This document shows, piece after piece, positions 33,022 to 44,359 of a DNA stretch of 64,000 nt. The notes beneath the pieces are model-generated. The model was not told the origin of the DNA. It ran no database searches and saw nothing but the letters and a program-made list of their open reading frames with translations. Numbering within the stretch: the stretch's first letter is position 1; each line of letters begins with the position of its first letter. Source of the stretch: Achatina immaculata (lineage: Eukaryota > Mollusca > Gastropoda > Stylommatophora > Achatinidae); NCBI GenBank assembly GCA_009760885.1, contig CM019707.1:35236145-35300144 (forward strand), given 5' to 3'. Made by a program: the position numbers and the translations under genes.

Positions 33022-34145
33022 CATAAATTTGATTAGCTTGACTTCCAACATAAATTTGACTAGCTTGACTTCCAACATAAATTTGACTAGCTTGACTTCC
33101 AACATAGATTTGATTAGCTTGACTTCCAACATAGATTTGATTAGCTTGACCTCCAGCATGATGGCATATGACAGTTTTCCCATCAACTTCTCTAAGAAAA
33201 CTTCCAAATGTTTGCTTTTTATTCCCAGCCGCAAACTTCAGACCTGGTTCTGTGTTGATGGAACTGATTGTTTTCTGAACAACTGTTTTCCTTTTTTGTA
33301 TTCTAATAATTGTAATTGAAATGTTGCCCAGTGTGCCTTGCTCTGCAGGAACATATCCTTCATTTTCAGAGGCAGTTTTTCTGTCAAGTGCCATTTTCAT
33401 TTCTGGATTCATTGCTGGTACCAGAACTAGGTCTTCAGGCTTAAGAAAGCAGTCCACTCTGTACTGATTTACCTCCTTGAGATGGCAGTCCACTCTATAC
33501 TGACTTACCTCCTTGCGATGGCAGTCCACTAGCAACATTTCATCTTATAACAATAATTTTCTTTCAGTTCATTCATCTAGGATTTTTGAAATACATTTTT
33601 TATTGTTTGACTTTTAGGTTGGGCGAACTAAATGAGGGTTTGGTTAGCAGCCCAAATAGCCATGCCATCCTTGATAACCATACCATTCCCACAAACAGTT
33701 TACCAGCCCCAGTAACCATACCATCCTTGATAACCAGACCATTCCCCCAAATAGTTTGCCAGCCCCAGTAACCATGCCATCCTTGATAACCAGACCATTC
33801 CCCCAAATAGTTTACCAGCCCCAGTAACCAGACCATTCCCCCAAACAGTTTACCAGATCCAGTAACCATGCCATCCTTGATAACCATACCATTCCTTCAA
33901 ACAGTCTACCAGCCCCAGTAACCATGCCATTCTTGATAACCAGACCATTCCCCCAAATAGTTTGCCAGCCCCAGTAACCATACCATCCTTGATAACCAGA
34001 CCATTCCCCCAAATAGTTTGCCAGCCCTAGAAACCATGCCATCCTTGATAACCAGACCATTACCCCAAATAGTTTACCAGCCCCAGTAACCATGTCATCC
34101 TTGATAACCATACCATTACCCCAAATAGCTTACCAGCCCCAGTAA

Positions 34146-34560
34146 CCATAAGTAAGGTGACAATATGCACCCCTGACGGACCCCTTGTTTTATGTCAAAC
34201 CAAGTTGTTGTTTCATCATTTATTCTTACTGCTGCTTGTTGGTCTAGATACAGCAGTGATGTTAATTGTATCAAATATGTTGGAAATCCCATTTTTTCCA
34301 TTATTTCCCAAAGTTTCTGGTGTTGTACACAATCAAATGCCTTTGAGTAGTCTATAAAGGATAAATATAGATTCACATTAAACTCTCTGCATTTCTCTAT
34401 TATTAATCTTATATTGAATATATGATCTCTTGATCCTCTTCCTTGCCTGAAACCATCTTGGACCATATTGACTTTTTTAATTTCTTTCGAAGTCTACCCA
34501 TTATGATTTTTAACAGAATTTTACTGACATGACCAATCAGAGCAACAGTTCTGTAAGGGA
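34146..34560 (-). pseudogene. RTE-like LINE fragment, copy 2
   Basis: Duplicate of 32216-32630 with identical visible motifs and identical breakpoints. Confidence 0.88.
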
Positions 34561-35017
34561 GCAGGTGGTGTATGAAAAACAGCAGAACTCTCAGAGCCAT
34601 GGCGCCATGTTGTTACAAGGGAGCAGGTGGTGTATGAAAAACAGCAGAACTCTCAGAGCCATGGCGCCATGTTGTTACAAGGGAGCAGGTGGTGTATGAA
34701 AAACAGCAGAACTCTCAGAGCCAGGGCACCATGTTGTTACAAGGGAGCAGATGTATGAGAGGTGACAGAGCAAGCGAGTCATGTTGTTGCTATGGAGGTG
34801 TGTGTGTATGGGGGGGGGGGGGAATTGGAGAGGTGGCACAGTGTCACCCGCCATGTTGTGTGGAAAACGAAATCGATTACTTTTACCCAAACTGTCCTCA
34901 CACTTCATGAAGGGTTCACATGCGAGTCCTGCAACGTAACGTATACCACACATCACTGTGTGCAAAAAGTGTGTGGCAACATATTGTAGAGACGGTCTTA
35001 GATTAGCTGACCGCATG

Positions 35018-35129
35018 TAGAAACATCTTTATAGCAACTCCTAGCAAGCTTCTAAGACAGAAACATCTTTATAGCATCTCCCAGCAAATTTATAAGACAC
35101 ACATCTTTATAGAATCTCCTAGCAAGCTT
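35018..35129. repeat. 40-bp minisatellite, short array
   Basis: Nearly three units containing GAAACATCTTTATAGCATCT and CCTAGCAAGCTTCTAAGACA. Longer versions are at 37021-37165, 38976-39160 and 40891-41125. Confidence 0.88.
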
Positions 35130-36148
35130 CCAACATAGATTTGATTAGCTTGACCTCCAGCATGATGGCATATGACAGTTTTCCCATCAACTTCTCTAAG
35201 AAAACTTCCAAATGTTTGCTTTTTATTCCCAGCCGCAAACTTCAGACCTGGTTCTGTGTTGATGGAACTGATTGTTTTCTGAACAACTGTTTTCCTTTTT
35301 TGTATTCTAATAATTGTAATTGAAATGTTGCCCAGTGTGCCTTGCTCTGCAGGAACATATCCTTCATTTTCAGAGGCAGTTTTTCTGTCAAGTGCCATTT
35401 TCATTTCTGGATTCATTGCTGGTACCAGAACTAGGTCTTCAGGCTTAAGAAAGCAGTCCACTCTGTACTGATTTACCTCCTTGAGATGGCAGTCCACTCT
35501 ATACTGACTTACCTCCTTGCGATGGCAGTCCACTAGCAACATTTCATCTTATAACAATAATTTTCTTTCAGTTCATTCATCTAGGATTTTTGAAATACAT
35601 TTTTTATTGTTTGACTTTTAGGTTGGGCGAACTAAATGAGGGTTTGGTTAGCAGCCCAAATAGCCATGCCATCCTTGATAACCATACCATTCCCACAAAC
35701 AGTTTACCAGCCCCAGTAACCATACCATCCTTGATAACCAGACCATTCCCCCAAATAGTTTGCCAGCCCCAGTAACCCTGCCATCCTTGATAACCAGACC
35801 ATTCCCCCAAATAGTTTACCAGCCCCAGTAACCAGACCATTCCCCCAAACAGTTTACCAGATCCAGTAACCATGCCATCCTTGATAACCATACCATTCCT
35901 TCAAACAGTCTACCAGCCCCAGTAACCATGCCATTCTTGATAACCAGACCATTCCCCCAAATAGTTTGCCAGCCCCAGTAACCATACCATCCTTGATAAC
36001 CAGACCATTCCCCCAAATAGTTTGCCAGCCCTAGAAACCATGCCATCCTGATAACCAGACCATTACCCCAAATAGTTTGCCAGCCCCAGTAACCATGCCA
36101 TCCTTGATAACCATACCATTACCCCAAATAGCTTACCAGCCCCAGTAA

Positions 36149-36563
36149 CCATAAGTAAGGTGACAATATGCACCCCTGACGGACCCCTTGTTTTATGTCA
36201 AACCAAGTTGTTGTTTCATCATTTATTCTTACTGCTGCTTGTTGGTCTAGATACAGCAGTGATGTTAATTGTATCAAATATGTTGGAAATCCCATTTTTT
36301 CCATTATTTCCCAAAGTTTCTGGTGTTGTACACAATCAAATGCCTTTGAGTAGTCTATAAAGGATAAATATAGATTCACATTAAACTCTCTGCATTTCTC
36401 TATTATTAATCTTATATTGAATATATGATCTCTTGATCCTCTTCCTTGCCTGAAACCATCTTGGACCATATTGACTTTTTTAATTTCTTTCGAAGTCTAC
36501 CCATTATGATTTTTAACAGAATTTTACTGACATGACCAATCAGAGCAACAGTTCTGTAAGGGA
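36149..36563 (-). pseudogene. RTE-like LINE fragment, copy 3
   Basis: Third duplicate of 32216-32630. Confidence 0.88.
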
Positions 36564-37159
36564 GCAGGTGGTGTATGAAAAACAGCAGAACTCTCAGAGC
36601 CATGGCGCCATGTTGTTACAAGGGAGCAGGTGGTGTATGAAAAACAGCAGAACTCTCAGAGCCATGGCGCCATGTTGTTACAAGGGAGCAGGTGGTGTAT
36701 GAAAAACAGCAGAACTCTCAGAGCCAGGGCACCATGTTGTTACAAGGGAGCAGATGTATGAGAGGTGACAGAGCAAGCGAGTCATGTTGTTGCTATGGAG
36801 GTGTGTGTGTATGGGGGGGGGGGGGGAATTGGAGAGGTGGCACAGTGTCACCCGCCATGTTGTGTGGAAAACGAAATCGATTACTTTTACCCAAACTGTC
36901 CTCACACTTCATGAAGGGTTCACATGCGAGTCCTGCAACGTAACGTATACCACACATCACTGTGTGCAAAAAGTGTGTGGCAACATATTGTAGAGACGGT
37001 CTTAGATTAGCTGACCGCATGTAGAAACATCTTTATAGCAACTCCTAGCAAGCTTCTAAGACAGAAACATCTTTATAGCATCTCCCAGCAAATTTATAAG
37101 ACACACATCTTTATAGAATCTCCTAGCAAGCTTCAAAGACAGAAACATCTGTATAGCAT

Positions 37160-38510
37160 TTCTCAGCTGTTTTGTTAAGTGTCCATGTCTCACAGGCATA
37201 TGTTGCGATGGGAAAGATGCATGCCCTTGTAGTGCTCTCTGTTCGTCTCTACAGATTCTTTAGTTGTTTTACTTTCTGAAGAGTGATAGATGTCCTCCTT
37301 TTAATTTCCCTCATTGTATCTCCATTATTAGTTAATAGTGATCCAAGATATTCAAAACTCTCCACTTCTTCCAATTTTTCCTCATTGATATATATTTCAG
37401 CTGCCTTGTTTGTTTTGTCAGTTGTCATCAATTTAGTTTTCTTTGCATTAAGATAGAGGTTGTGTACTACTCTATGGAAGTGAATGCTGGAAAATCACCA
37501 AAACCATAGAAAACAAGTTGAATTCTTTCCAGACTAAATGTTTACGAAGAATTAGAAAAATATTTTGGCCAAACACCATAAGAAATAACATCTTATTAGC
37601 AGAAATGCAGATGAAACCACTGACAACAATTATTGAGGAAAGACGCTGGCGATGGTTGGGACATGTGCTCCGAATGACTGACAACTCACTACCAAAAATA
37701 GCACTAAGATGGACACCACAGGGGAACAGAGGTAAGGGTAGACCAAAAGAGACATGGAGAAGAACAACAGAAAGGATGTTGAGCAATAGAGGGCTCACCT
37801 GGGCAAGAGCAGAAAAAAAGGCGAAGGACAGGCATTTGTGGAGGACCCTTGCGGAAGCCCCATGTGCCCTGGGCACTTAAGGTTCAGAGAGAGAGAAGAT
37901 AGAGGTTCTGCTCTTCGCTGTTCTTACGGACTGACATAATTAGTTTTTCCACTTCTTTTTGTGTTGTGAACAAATGATAATCTGTGTCATCAGCATATCT
38001 AATCTTTGGTATTTAATAACCTCCAGCTGTTATGGCATCGTAATATTCTTTGTCTTCATCTTCTCTAACATTCATCATATTTTCAGCATGCAAGTTAAAT
38101 AAGTAAGGTGACAATAAGCACCCCTGACGGACCCCTCGTTTTATGTCAAACCAAGTTGTTGTTTCACTATTTATTTGTACTGCTGCCTGTTGGTCTAGAT
38201 ACAGCAGTGATGTTAATTGTATCAAATGTGTTGGAAATCCCATTTTGTCCATTATTTCCCTAAGTTTCCGGTGTTTTACACAATTAAATGCCTTTGAGTA
38301 GTCTATAAAGGATAAATATAGATTCACATTAAACTCTCTGCATTTCTCTGTTATTAATCTTATATTGAATATATGATCTCTTGATCCTCTTCCTTGCCTG
38401 AAACCAGCTTGGACCATATTCACTTCTTCTTATATCTTCTTACAAAGTCTACCCATTATGATTTTTAGCAGAATTTTACTGGCATGACTAATCAGGGCAA
38501 CAGTTCTGTA
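37160..38510 (-). pseudogene. RTE-like LINE interrupted by another LINE, copy 1
   Basis: One minus-strand reverse-transcriptase region in two parts. 37896-38510 encodes the N-terminal half (VQAGFRQGRGSRDHIFNI, FIDYSKAFNCV, GVRQGCLLSPYLFNLH, IRYADDTDYH), with a premature TAA at the position of the GGYEIPEI segment. 37160-37461 encodes EEKLEEVESFEYLGSLLTNN and the residues after it. Removing 37462-37895 and one 12-base repeat rejoins them without a gap. The C-terminal end is fused at TCTCAGC to the 40-bp array. Confidence 0.88.
37462..37895 (+). mobile_element. 5'-truncated LINE nested in the RTE copy, with target-site duplication
   Basis: A 434-base insertion encoding the C-terminus of a second LINE family: FQTKCLRRIRKIFWPNTI, ERRWRWLGHVLRM, RWTPQGNRGKGRPKETWRRT and DRHLWRTLAEAPCALGT, stop at 37878-37880. 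The 3' end is a short (GA)n tail. AAGATAGAGGTT stands at both edges (37450-37461 and 37896-37907) and occurs once in the uninterrupted RTE copy at 54.6 kb. It is therefore a 12-base target-site duplication showing insertion by target-primed reverse transcription. Confidence 0.9.
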
Positions 38511-38511
38511 A

Positions 38512-38705
38512 GGAAGCAAGTGGTGTGTGAAAAACAACAGAACTCTCAGAGCCAGGGCGCTATGTTGTTACAAGATAGCAAGTGGTGTATGAAAAACGGC
38601 AAAACTCTCAGAGCCAGGGCGCCGTGTTGTTACAAGAGAGCAAGTGGTGTGTGAAAAACAGCAGAACTCTCAGGGCCAGCGGGCCATGTTGTTACAAGGG
38701 AGTAG
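38512..38705. repeat. 62-bp minisatellite, diverged version
   Basis: Three units related to 32627-32825 but with several substitutions (GGAAGCAAGTGGTGTGTGAA). They mark an older duplication underlying the recent ones. Repeated at 40432-40625. Confidence 0.85.
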
Positions 38706-39164
38706 ATGTATGAGAGGTGACAGAGCAAGCGAGTCATGTTGTTGCTATGGAGGTGTGTGTGTATGGGGGGGGGGGGGAGAGGGAATTGGAGAAGTGGCAC
38801 AGTGTCACCCGCCCTGTTGTGTGGAAAACGAAATCGATTACTTTTACCCAAACTGTCCTCACACTTCATGAAGGGTTCACATGCGAGTCCTGCAACGTAA
38901 CGTATACCACACATCACTGTGTGCAAAAAGTGTGTGGCAACATATTGTAGAGACGGTCTTAGATTAGATGACCGTATGTAGAAACATCTTTATAGTAACT
39001 CCTAGCAAGCTTCTAAGACAGAAACATCTTTATAGCATCTCCCAGCAAATTTATAAGACACAAACATCTTTATAGAATCTCCTAGCAAGCTTCAAAGACA
39101 GAAACATCTTTATAGCATCTCTCAGCAAGTTTCTAAGACAGAAACATCTTTATAGCATCTCTGT

Positions 39165-40430
39165 TCGTCTCTACAGATTCTTTAGTTGTTTTACTTTCTG
39201 AAGAGTGATAGATGTCCTCCTTTTAATTTCCCTCATTGTATCTCCATTATTAGTTAATAGTGATCCAAGATATTCAAAACTCTCCACTTCTTCCAATTTT
39301 TCCTCATTGATATATATTTCAGCTGCCTTGTTTGTTTTGTCAGTTGTCATCAATTTAGTTTTCTTTGCATTAAGATAGAGGTTGTGTACTACTCTATGGA
39401 AGTGAATGCTGGAAAATCACCAAAACCATAGAAAACAAGTTGAATTCTTTCCAGACTAAATGTTTACGAAGAATTAGAAAAATATTTTGGCCAAACACCA
39501 TAAGAAATAACATCTTATTAGCAGAAATGCAGATGAAACCACTGACAACAATTATTGAGGAAAGACGCTGGCGATGGTTGGGACATGTGCTCCGAATGAC
39601 TGACAACTCACTACCAAAAATAGCACTAAGATGGACACCACAGGGGAACAGAGGTAAGGGTAGACCAAAAGAGACATGGAGAAGAACAACAGAAAGGATG
39701 TTGAGCAATAGAGGGCTCACCTGGGCAAGAGCAGAAAAAAAGGCGAAGGACAGGCATTTGTGGAGGACCCTTGCGGAAGCCCCATGTGCCCTGGGCACTT
39801 AAGGTTCAGAGAGAGAAGATAGAGGTTCTGCTCTTCGCTGTTCTTACGGACTGACATAATTAGTTTTTCCACTTCTTTTTGTGTTGTGAACAAATGATAA
39901 TCTGTGTCATCAGCATATCTAATCTTTGGTATTTAATAACCTCCAGCTGTTATGGCATCGTAATATTCTTTGTCTTCATCTTCTCTAACATTCATCATAT
40001 TTTCAGCATGCAAGTTAAATAAGTAAGGTGACAATAAGCACCCCTGACGGACCCCTCGTTTTATGTCAAACCAAGTTGTTGTTTCACTATTTATTTGTAC
40101 TGCTGCCTGTTGGTCTAGATACAGCAGTGATGTTAATTGTATCAAATGTGTTGGAAATCCCATTTTGTCCATTATTTCCCTAAGTTTCCGGTGTTTTACA
40201 CAATTAAATGCCTTTGAGTAGTCTATAAAGGATAAATATAGATTCACATTAAACTCTCTGCATTTCTCTGTTATTAATCTTATATTGAATATATGATCTC
40301 TTGATCCTCTTCCTTGCCTGAAACCAGCTTGGACCATATTCACTTCTTCTTATATCTTCTTACAAAGTCTACCCATTATGATTTTTAGCAGAATTTTACT
40401 GGCATGACTAATCAGGGCAACAGTTCTGTA
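39165..40430 (-). pseudogene. RTE-like LINE with nested LINE, copy 2
   Basis: Duplicate of 37240-38510. The nested plus-strand LINE is at 39384-39815 with both AAGATAGAGGTT edges preserved. Confidence 0.88.
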
Positions 40431-40890
40431 AGGAAGCAAGTGGTGTGTGAAAAACAACAGAACTCTCAGAGCCAGGGCGCTATGTTGTTACAAGATAGCA
40501 AGTGGTGTATGAAAAACGGCAAAACTCTCAGAGCCAGGGCGCCGTGTTGTTACAAGAGAGCAAGTGGTGTGTGAAAAACAGCAGAACTCTCAGGGCCAGC
40601 GGGCCATGTTGTTACAAGGGAGTAGATGTATGAGAGGTGACAGAGCAAGCGAGTCATGTTGTTGCTATGGAGGTGTGTGTGTGTATGGGGGGGGGGGGAG
40701 AGGGAATTGGAGAAGTGGCACAGTGTCACCCGCCCTGTTGTGTGGAAAACGAAATCGATTACTTTTACCCAAACTGTCCTCACACTTCATGAAGGGTTCA
40801 CATGCGAGTCCTGCAACGTAACGTATACCACTTGTGCAAAAAGTGTGTGGCAACATATTGTAGAGACGGTCTTAGATTAGATGACCGTAT

Positions 40891-41125
40891 GTAGAAACAT
40901 CTTTATAGTAACTCCTAGCAAGCTTCTAAGACAGAAACATCTTTATAGTATCTCCCAGCAAGTTTATAAGACACAAACATCTTTATAGCATCTCCCAGCA
41001 AGTTTCTAAGACAGAAACCTCTTTATATCATCTCTCAGCAAGTTTCTAAGACAGAAACCTCTTTATATCATCTCTCAGCAAGTTTCTAAGACAGAAACCT
41101 CTTTATATCATCTCTCAGCAACCTT
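40891..41125. repeat. 40-bp minisatellite, longest array
   Basis: About six units. The last three are homogenised to the variant GACAGAAACCTCTTTATATC, absent from the earlier arrays of this family. Confidence 0.9.
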
Positions 41126-41213
41126 CTAAGCCAGTCTCTAATCATTTCAAAGACCGCAGCCCTTCCCCCTCTCTCCTGTTTTGAATTTTTTTAAAAAAGA
41201 TGGCCATGTTCCC

Positions 41214-41403
41214 AGCAGTTATCTTTAAACAACAGTTCTACAGTTATCTTTAAACAACAGTTCTACAGTTATCTTTAAACAACAATTCTACAGTTATCTT
41301 TAAACAACAATTCTACAGTTATCTTTAAACAACAATTCTACAGTTATCTTTAAACAACAATTCTACAGTTATCTTTAAACAACAATTCTACAGTTATCTT
41401 TCA
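41214..41403. repeat. 25-bp minisatellite (ACAGTTATCTTTAAACAACA)
   Basis: About eight copies. The first two carry ACAGTTCT, the rest ACAATTCT. The final unit passes into ATCTTTCACAAACATC, the head of the 1591-bp duplication. Confidence 0.93.
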
Positions 41404-41405
41404 CA

Positions 41406-42165
41406 AACATCTCCCACGTGGAAATTACTACCGGGCCAGAAAAGGATCAGGACAAACTAAACTGAACATTTGAGGCCGATAAAAAATATAACAGACGCCA
41501 TGTGTGTTTGTGTATGTGTGCGTGTCGCTGGGAGCTTGTTTGTAAATGAAACTCATTTATCACACAGCCATGACAGTCCCCTCAAAGCAGGTAAACTTTT
41601 GTGAGGAAAATTGTTCATGTGCGGCTTTTCCCATCTTGTTGTTGTGTCGGCTTATTCAAGCAAAACTGCGCCTTGCGATGCAAGTTTACTTTATAGGTAA
41701 GTAAGAAAAACATATTTGAAAGTAAAAGACGAAATAATCCAGTCGCGAGGAAAAGTCCTTATAGCATAAAGCAACGAGCAAATACCACAGACAGGAAATG
41801 GAACAGCAACGAAAATTACCCGCAGAAACTTATTTACGTAACTTGAAATTTGTTTCTTCAGGGATTAAAAGTTCAGGACTAACAGTGAGACAGGCAACAG
41901 CCCGGCAGTAAAGTAAACAACAGCGGCCATGACCTATTTAACAACCCTGCTGTCTTAACATAAAAAGTGATGGTTGACTGCGCATGTCAACTACTAGGCA
42001 TAAGTTTGTCTCATAACATACGACGTTACTGTTTAATATGTTGTTGTGAGTTCATAAACTGACCAATAAAACCAGAGACTGGCCAATAATGCCATCATGA
42101 TTTTGACGGATCTCTGGATGAAATCCCATCTTTACTCTCCCCTTCTCTATTATAACCTAATTACT
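41406..42165. other. Unique sequence of the 1591-bp block, nothing recognised
   Basis: No coding signal. Richer in CG dinucleotides (GCGACGG-type words, CAGCGGCCATGACC) than the flanking AT-rich DNA. Duplicated at 42996-43756. It could be regulatory or a 5' end of an unseen transcript, but nothing supports either. Confidence 0.5.
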
Positions 42166-42169
42166 TCTA

Positions 42170-42750
42170 TACTAAAGTGATAAGCTCTTTGCCCCATAGT
42201 AAAGTGATAAGCTCTTTACCCCATACTAAAGTGATAAGCTCTTTGCCCCATAGTAAAGTGCTAAGCTCTTTATTTCATAGTAAAGTGATAAGCTCTTTAT
42301 TTCATAGTAAAGTGATAAGCTCTTTGCCCCATACTAAAGTGATAAGCTCTTTGTCCCATACTAAAGTGATAAGCTCTTTGACCCATAGTAAAGTGATAAG
42401 CTCTTTGACCCATAGTAAAGTGATAAGATCTTTGCCCCATACTAAAGTGATAAGCTCTTTATTTCATAGTAAAGTGATACGCTCTTTATTTCATAGTAAA
42501 GTGATAAGCTCTTTACCCTCATAGTAAAATGATAGCCTTTTTACCCTCATAGTAAAGTGACAACCTCTTTACCCTCATAGTAAAGTGATAACCTCTTTAC
42601 CTCATAGTAAAGTGACAACCTCTTTACCTCATAGTAAAGCGATAACCTCTTTACCTCATAGTAAAGTGATAACCTCTTTACCCTCATAGTAAAGTGATAA
42701 CCTCTTTACCCTCATAGTAAAGTGTTAACCTTTTTACCCTCATAGCAAGA
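42170..42750. repeat. 27-bp minisatellite (CATAGTAAAGTGATAAGCTC), copy A
   Basis: About 21 units. The first 13 have TTTGCCC or TTTATTT endings; later ones change to ATAACCTCTTTACC(CT). Unrelated in sequence to the other 27-bp array. Confidence 0.94.
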
Positions 42751-43760
42751 AAACAGAAACAATGATCATATGACGAAAGAAGAACTCATATAAATGCAAT
42801 GTTAAAGTACCAGAAGCAACCTTGAGACAAGTGCATACATTTAAATATCCGAGGACTCAAGTAACATCAGATGGGAACTGCATCTCTGAAATCAGGAACA
42901 GAATATAACAAGCCAAAGCAGCTTTCCAACAAGTGAGAAACATCTTGTGCAATGCACCCTATCAATGAAAATTAGAAAGACAGTTCTACAGTTATCTTTC
43001 ACAAACATCTCCCACGTGGAAATTATTACCGGGTCAGAAAAGGATCTGGACAAACTAAACGGAACATTTGAGGCCGATAAAAAATATAACAGACGCCATG
43101 TGTGTTTGTGTATGTGTGCGTGTCGCTGGGAGCTTGTTTGTAAATGAAACTCATTTATCACACAGCCATGACAGTCCCCTCAAAGCAGGTAAACTTTTGT
43201 GAGGAAAATTGTTCATGTGCGGCTTTTCCCATCTTGTTGTTGTGTCGGCTTATTCAAGCAAAACTGCGCCTTGCGAAGCAAGTTTACTTTATAGGTAAGT
43301 AAGAAAAACATATTTGAAAGTAAAAGACGAAATTATCCAGTCGCGAGGAAAAGTCCTTACAGCATAAAGCAACGAGCAAACACCACAGACAGGAACTGGA
43401 ACAGCAACGAAAATTACCCGCAGAAATTATTTACGTAACTTGAAATTTGTTTCTTCAGGGATTAAAAGTTCAGGACTAACAGTGAGACAGGCAACAGCCC
43501 GGCAGTAAAGTAAACAACAGCGGCCATGACCTATTTAACAGCCCTGCTGTCTTAACATAAAAAGTTGACTGCGCATGTCAACTACTAGGCATAAGTTTGT
43601 CTCATAACATACAACGTTACTGTTTAATATGTTGTTGTGAGTTCATAAACTGACCAATAAAACCAGAGACTGGCCAATAATGCCATCATGATTTTGACGG
43701 ATCTCTGGATGAAATCCCATCTTTACTCTCCCCTTCTCTATTATAACCTAATTACTTCTA

Positions 43761-44341
43761 TACTAAAGTGATAAGCTCTTTGCCCCATAGTAAAGTGATA
43801 AGCTCTTTACCCCATACTAAAGTGATAAGCTCTTTGCCCCATAGTAAAGTGCTAAGCTCTTTATTTCATAGTAAAGTGATAAGCTCTTTATTTCATAGTA
43901 AAGTGATAAGCTCTTTGCCCCATACTAAAGTGATAAGCTCTTTGTCCCATACTAAAGTGATAAGCTCTTTGACCCATAGTAAAGTGATAAGCTCTTTGAC
44001 CCATAGTAAAGTGATAAGATCTTTGCCCCATACTAAAGTGATAAGCTCTTTATTTCATAGTAAAGTGATACGCTCTTTATTTCATAGTAAAGTGATAAGC
44101 TCTTTACCCTCATAGTAAAATGATAGCCTTTTTACCCTCATAGTAAAGTGACAACCTCTTTACCCTCATAGTAAAGTGATAACCTCTTTACCTCATAGTA
44201 AAGTGACAACCTCTTTACCTCATAGTAAAGCGATAACCTCTTTACCTCATAGTAAAGTGATAACCTCTTTACCCTCATAGTAAAGTGATAACCTCTTTAC
44301 CCTCATAGTAAAGTGTTAACCTTTTTACCCTCATAGCAAGA
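43761..44341. repeat. 27-bp minisatellite, copy B
   Basis: Identical to 42170-42750 in unit order and variants. Confidence 0.94.
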
Positions 44342-44359
44342 AAACAGAAACAATGATCA

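Larger units (their letters stand above)
31092..34951. repeat. 1930-bp tandem duplication
   Basis: 31092-33021 and 33022-34951 are near-identical. The junction ACCACACAT/AAATTTG starts the second copy in the middle of the 27-bp array. Tail (CACACAT) and head (CCAACAT) share ACAT. Confidence 0.93.
33126..37133. repeat. 2004-bp tandem duplication
   Basis: 33126-35129 and 35130-37133 are near-identical. The junction AGCAAGCTTC/CAACATAG shares CTTC between the tail (AGCTTCAAAG) and the head (GACTTCCAAC). The head again lies inside what remains of the 27-bp array. Confidence 0.93.
37240..41080. repeat. 1920-1922-bp tandem duplication
   Basis: 37240-39160 and 39161 to about 41080 are near-identical. 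They include the nested LINE, whose (GA)n tail is two bases shorter in the second copy. The junction AGCATCTCT/GTTCG shares TCTCT with the head (GCTCTCTGTTCG). Confidence 0.92.

Noticed and set aside
34675..35016. 113-codon minus ORF over the poly-G unit
   Set aside because: The frame is not kept in the sister copies (75, 98 and 77 codons with different ends) and changes with poly-G length.
41406..42165. CpG-richer promoter or first exon of another gene
   Set aside because: CG words are somewhat more frequent, but there is no ORF, splice pattern or downstream gene to support it.
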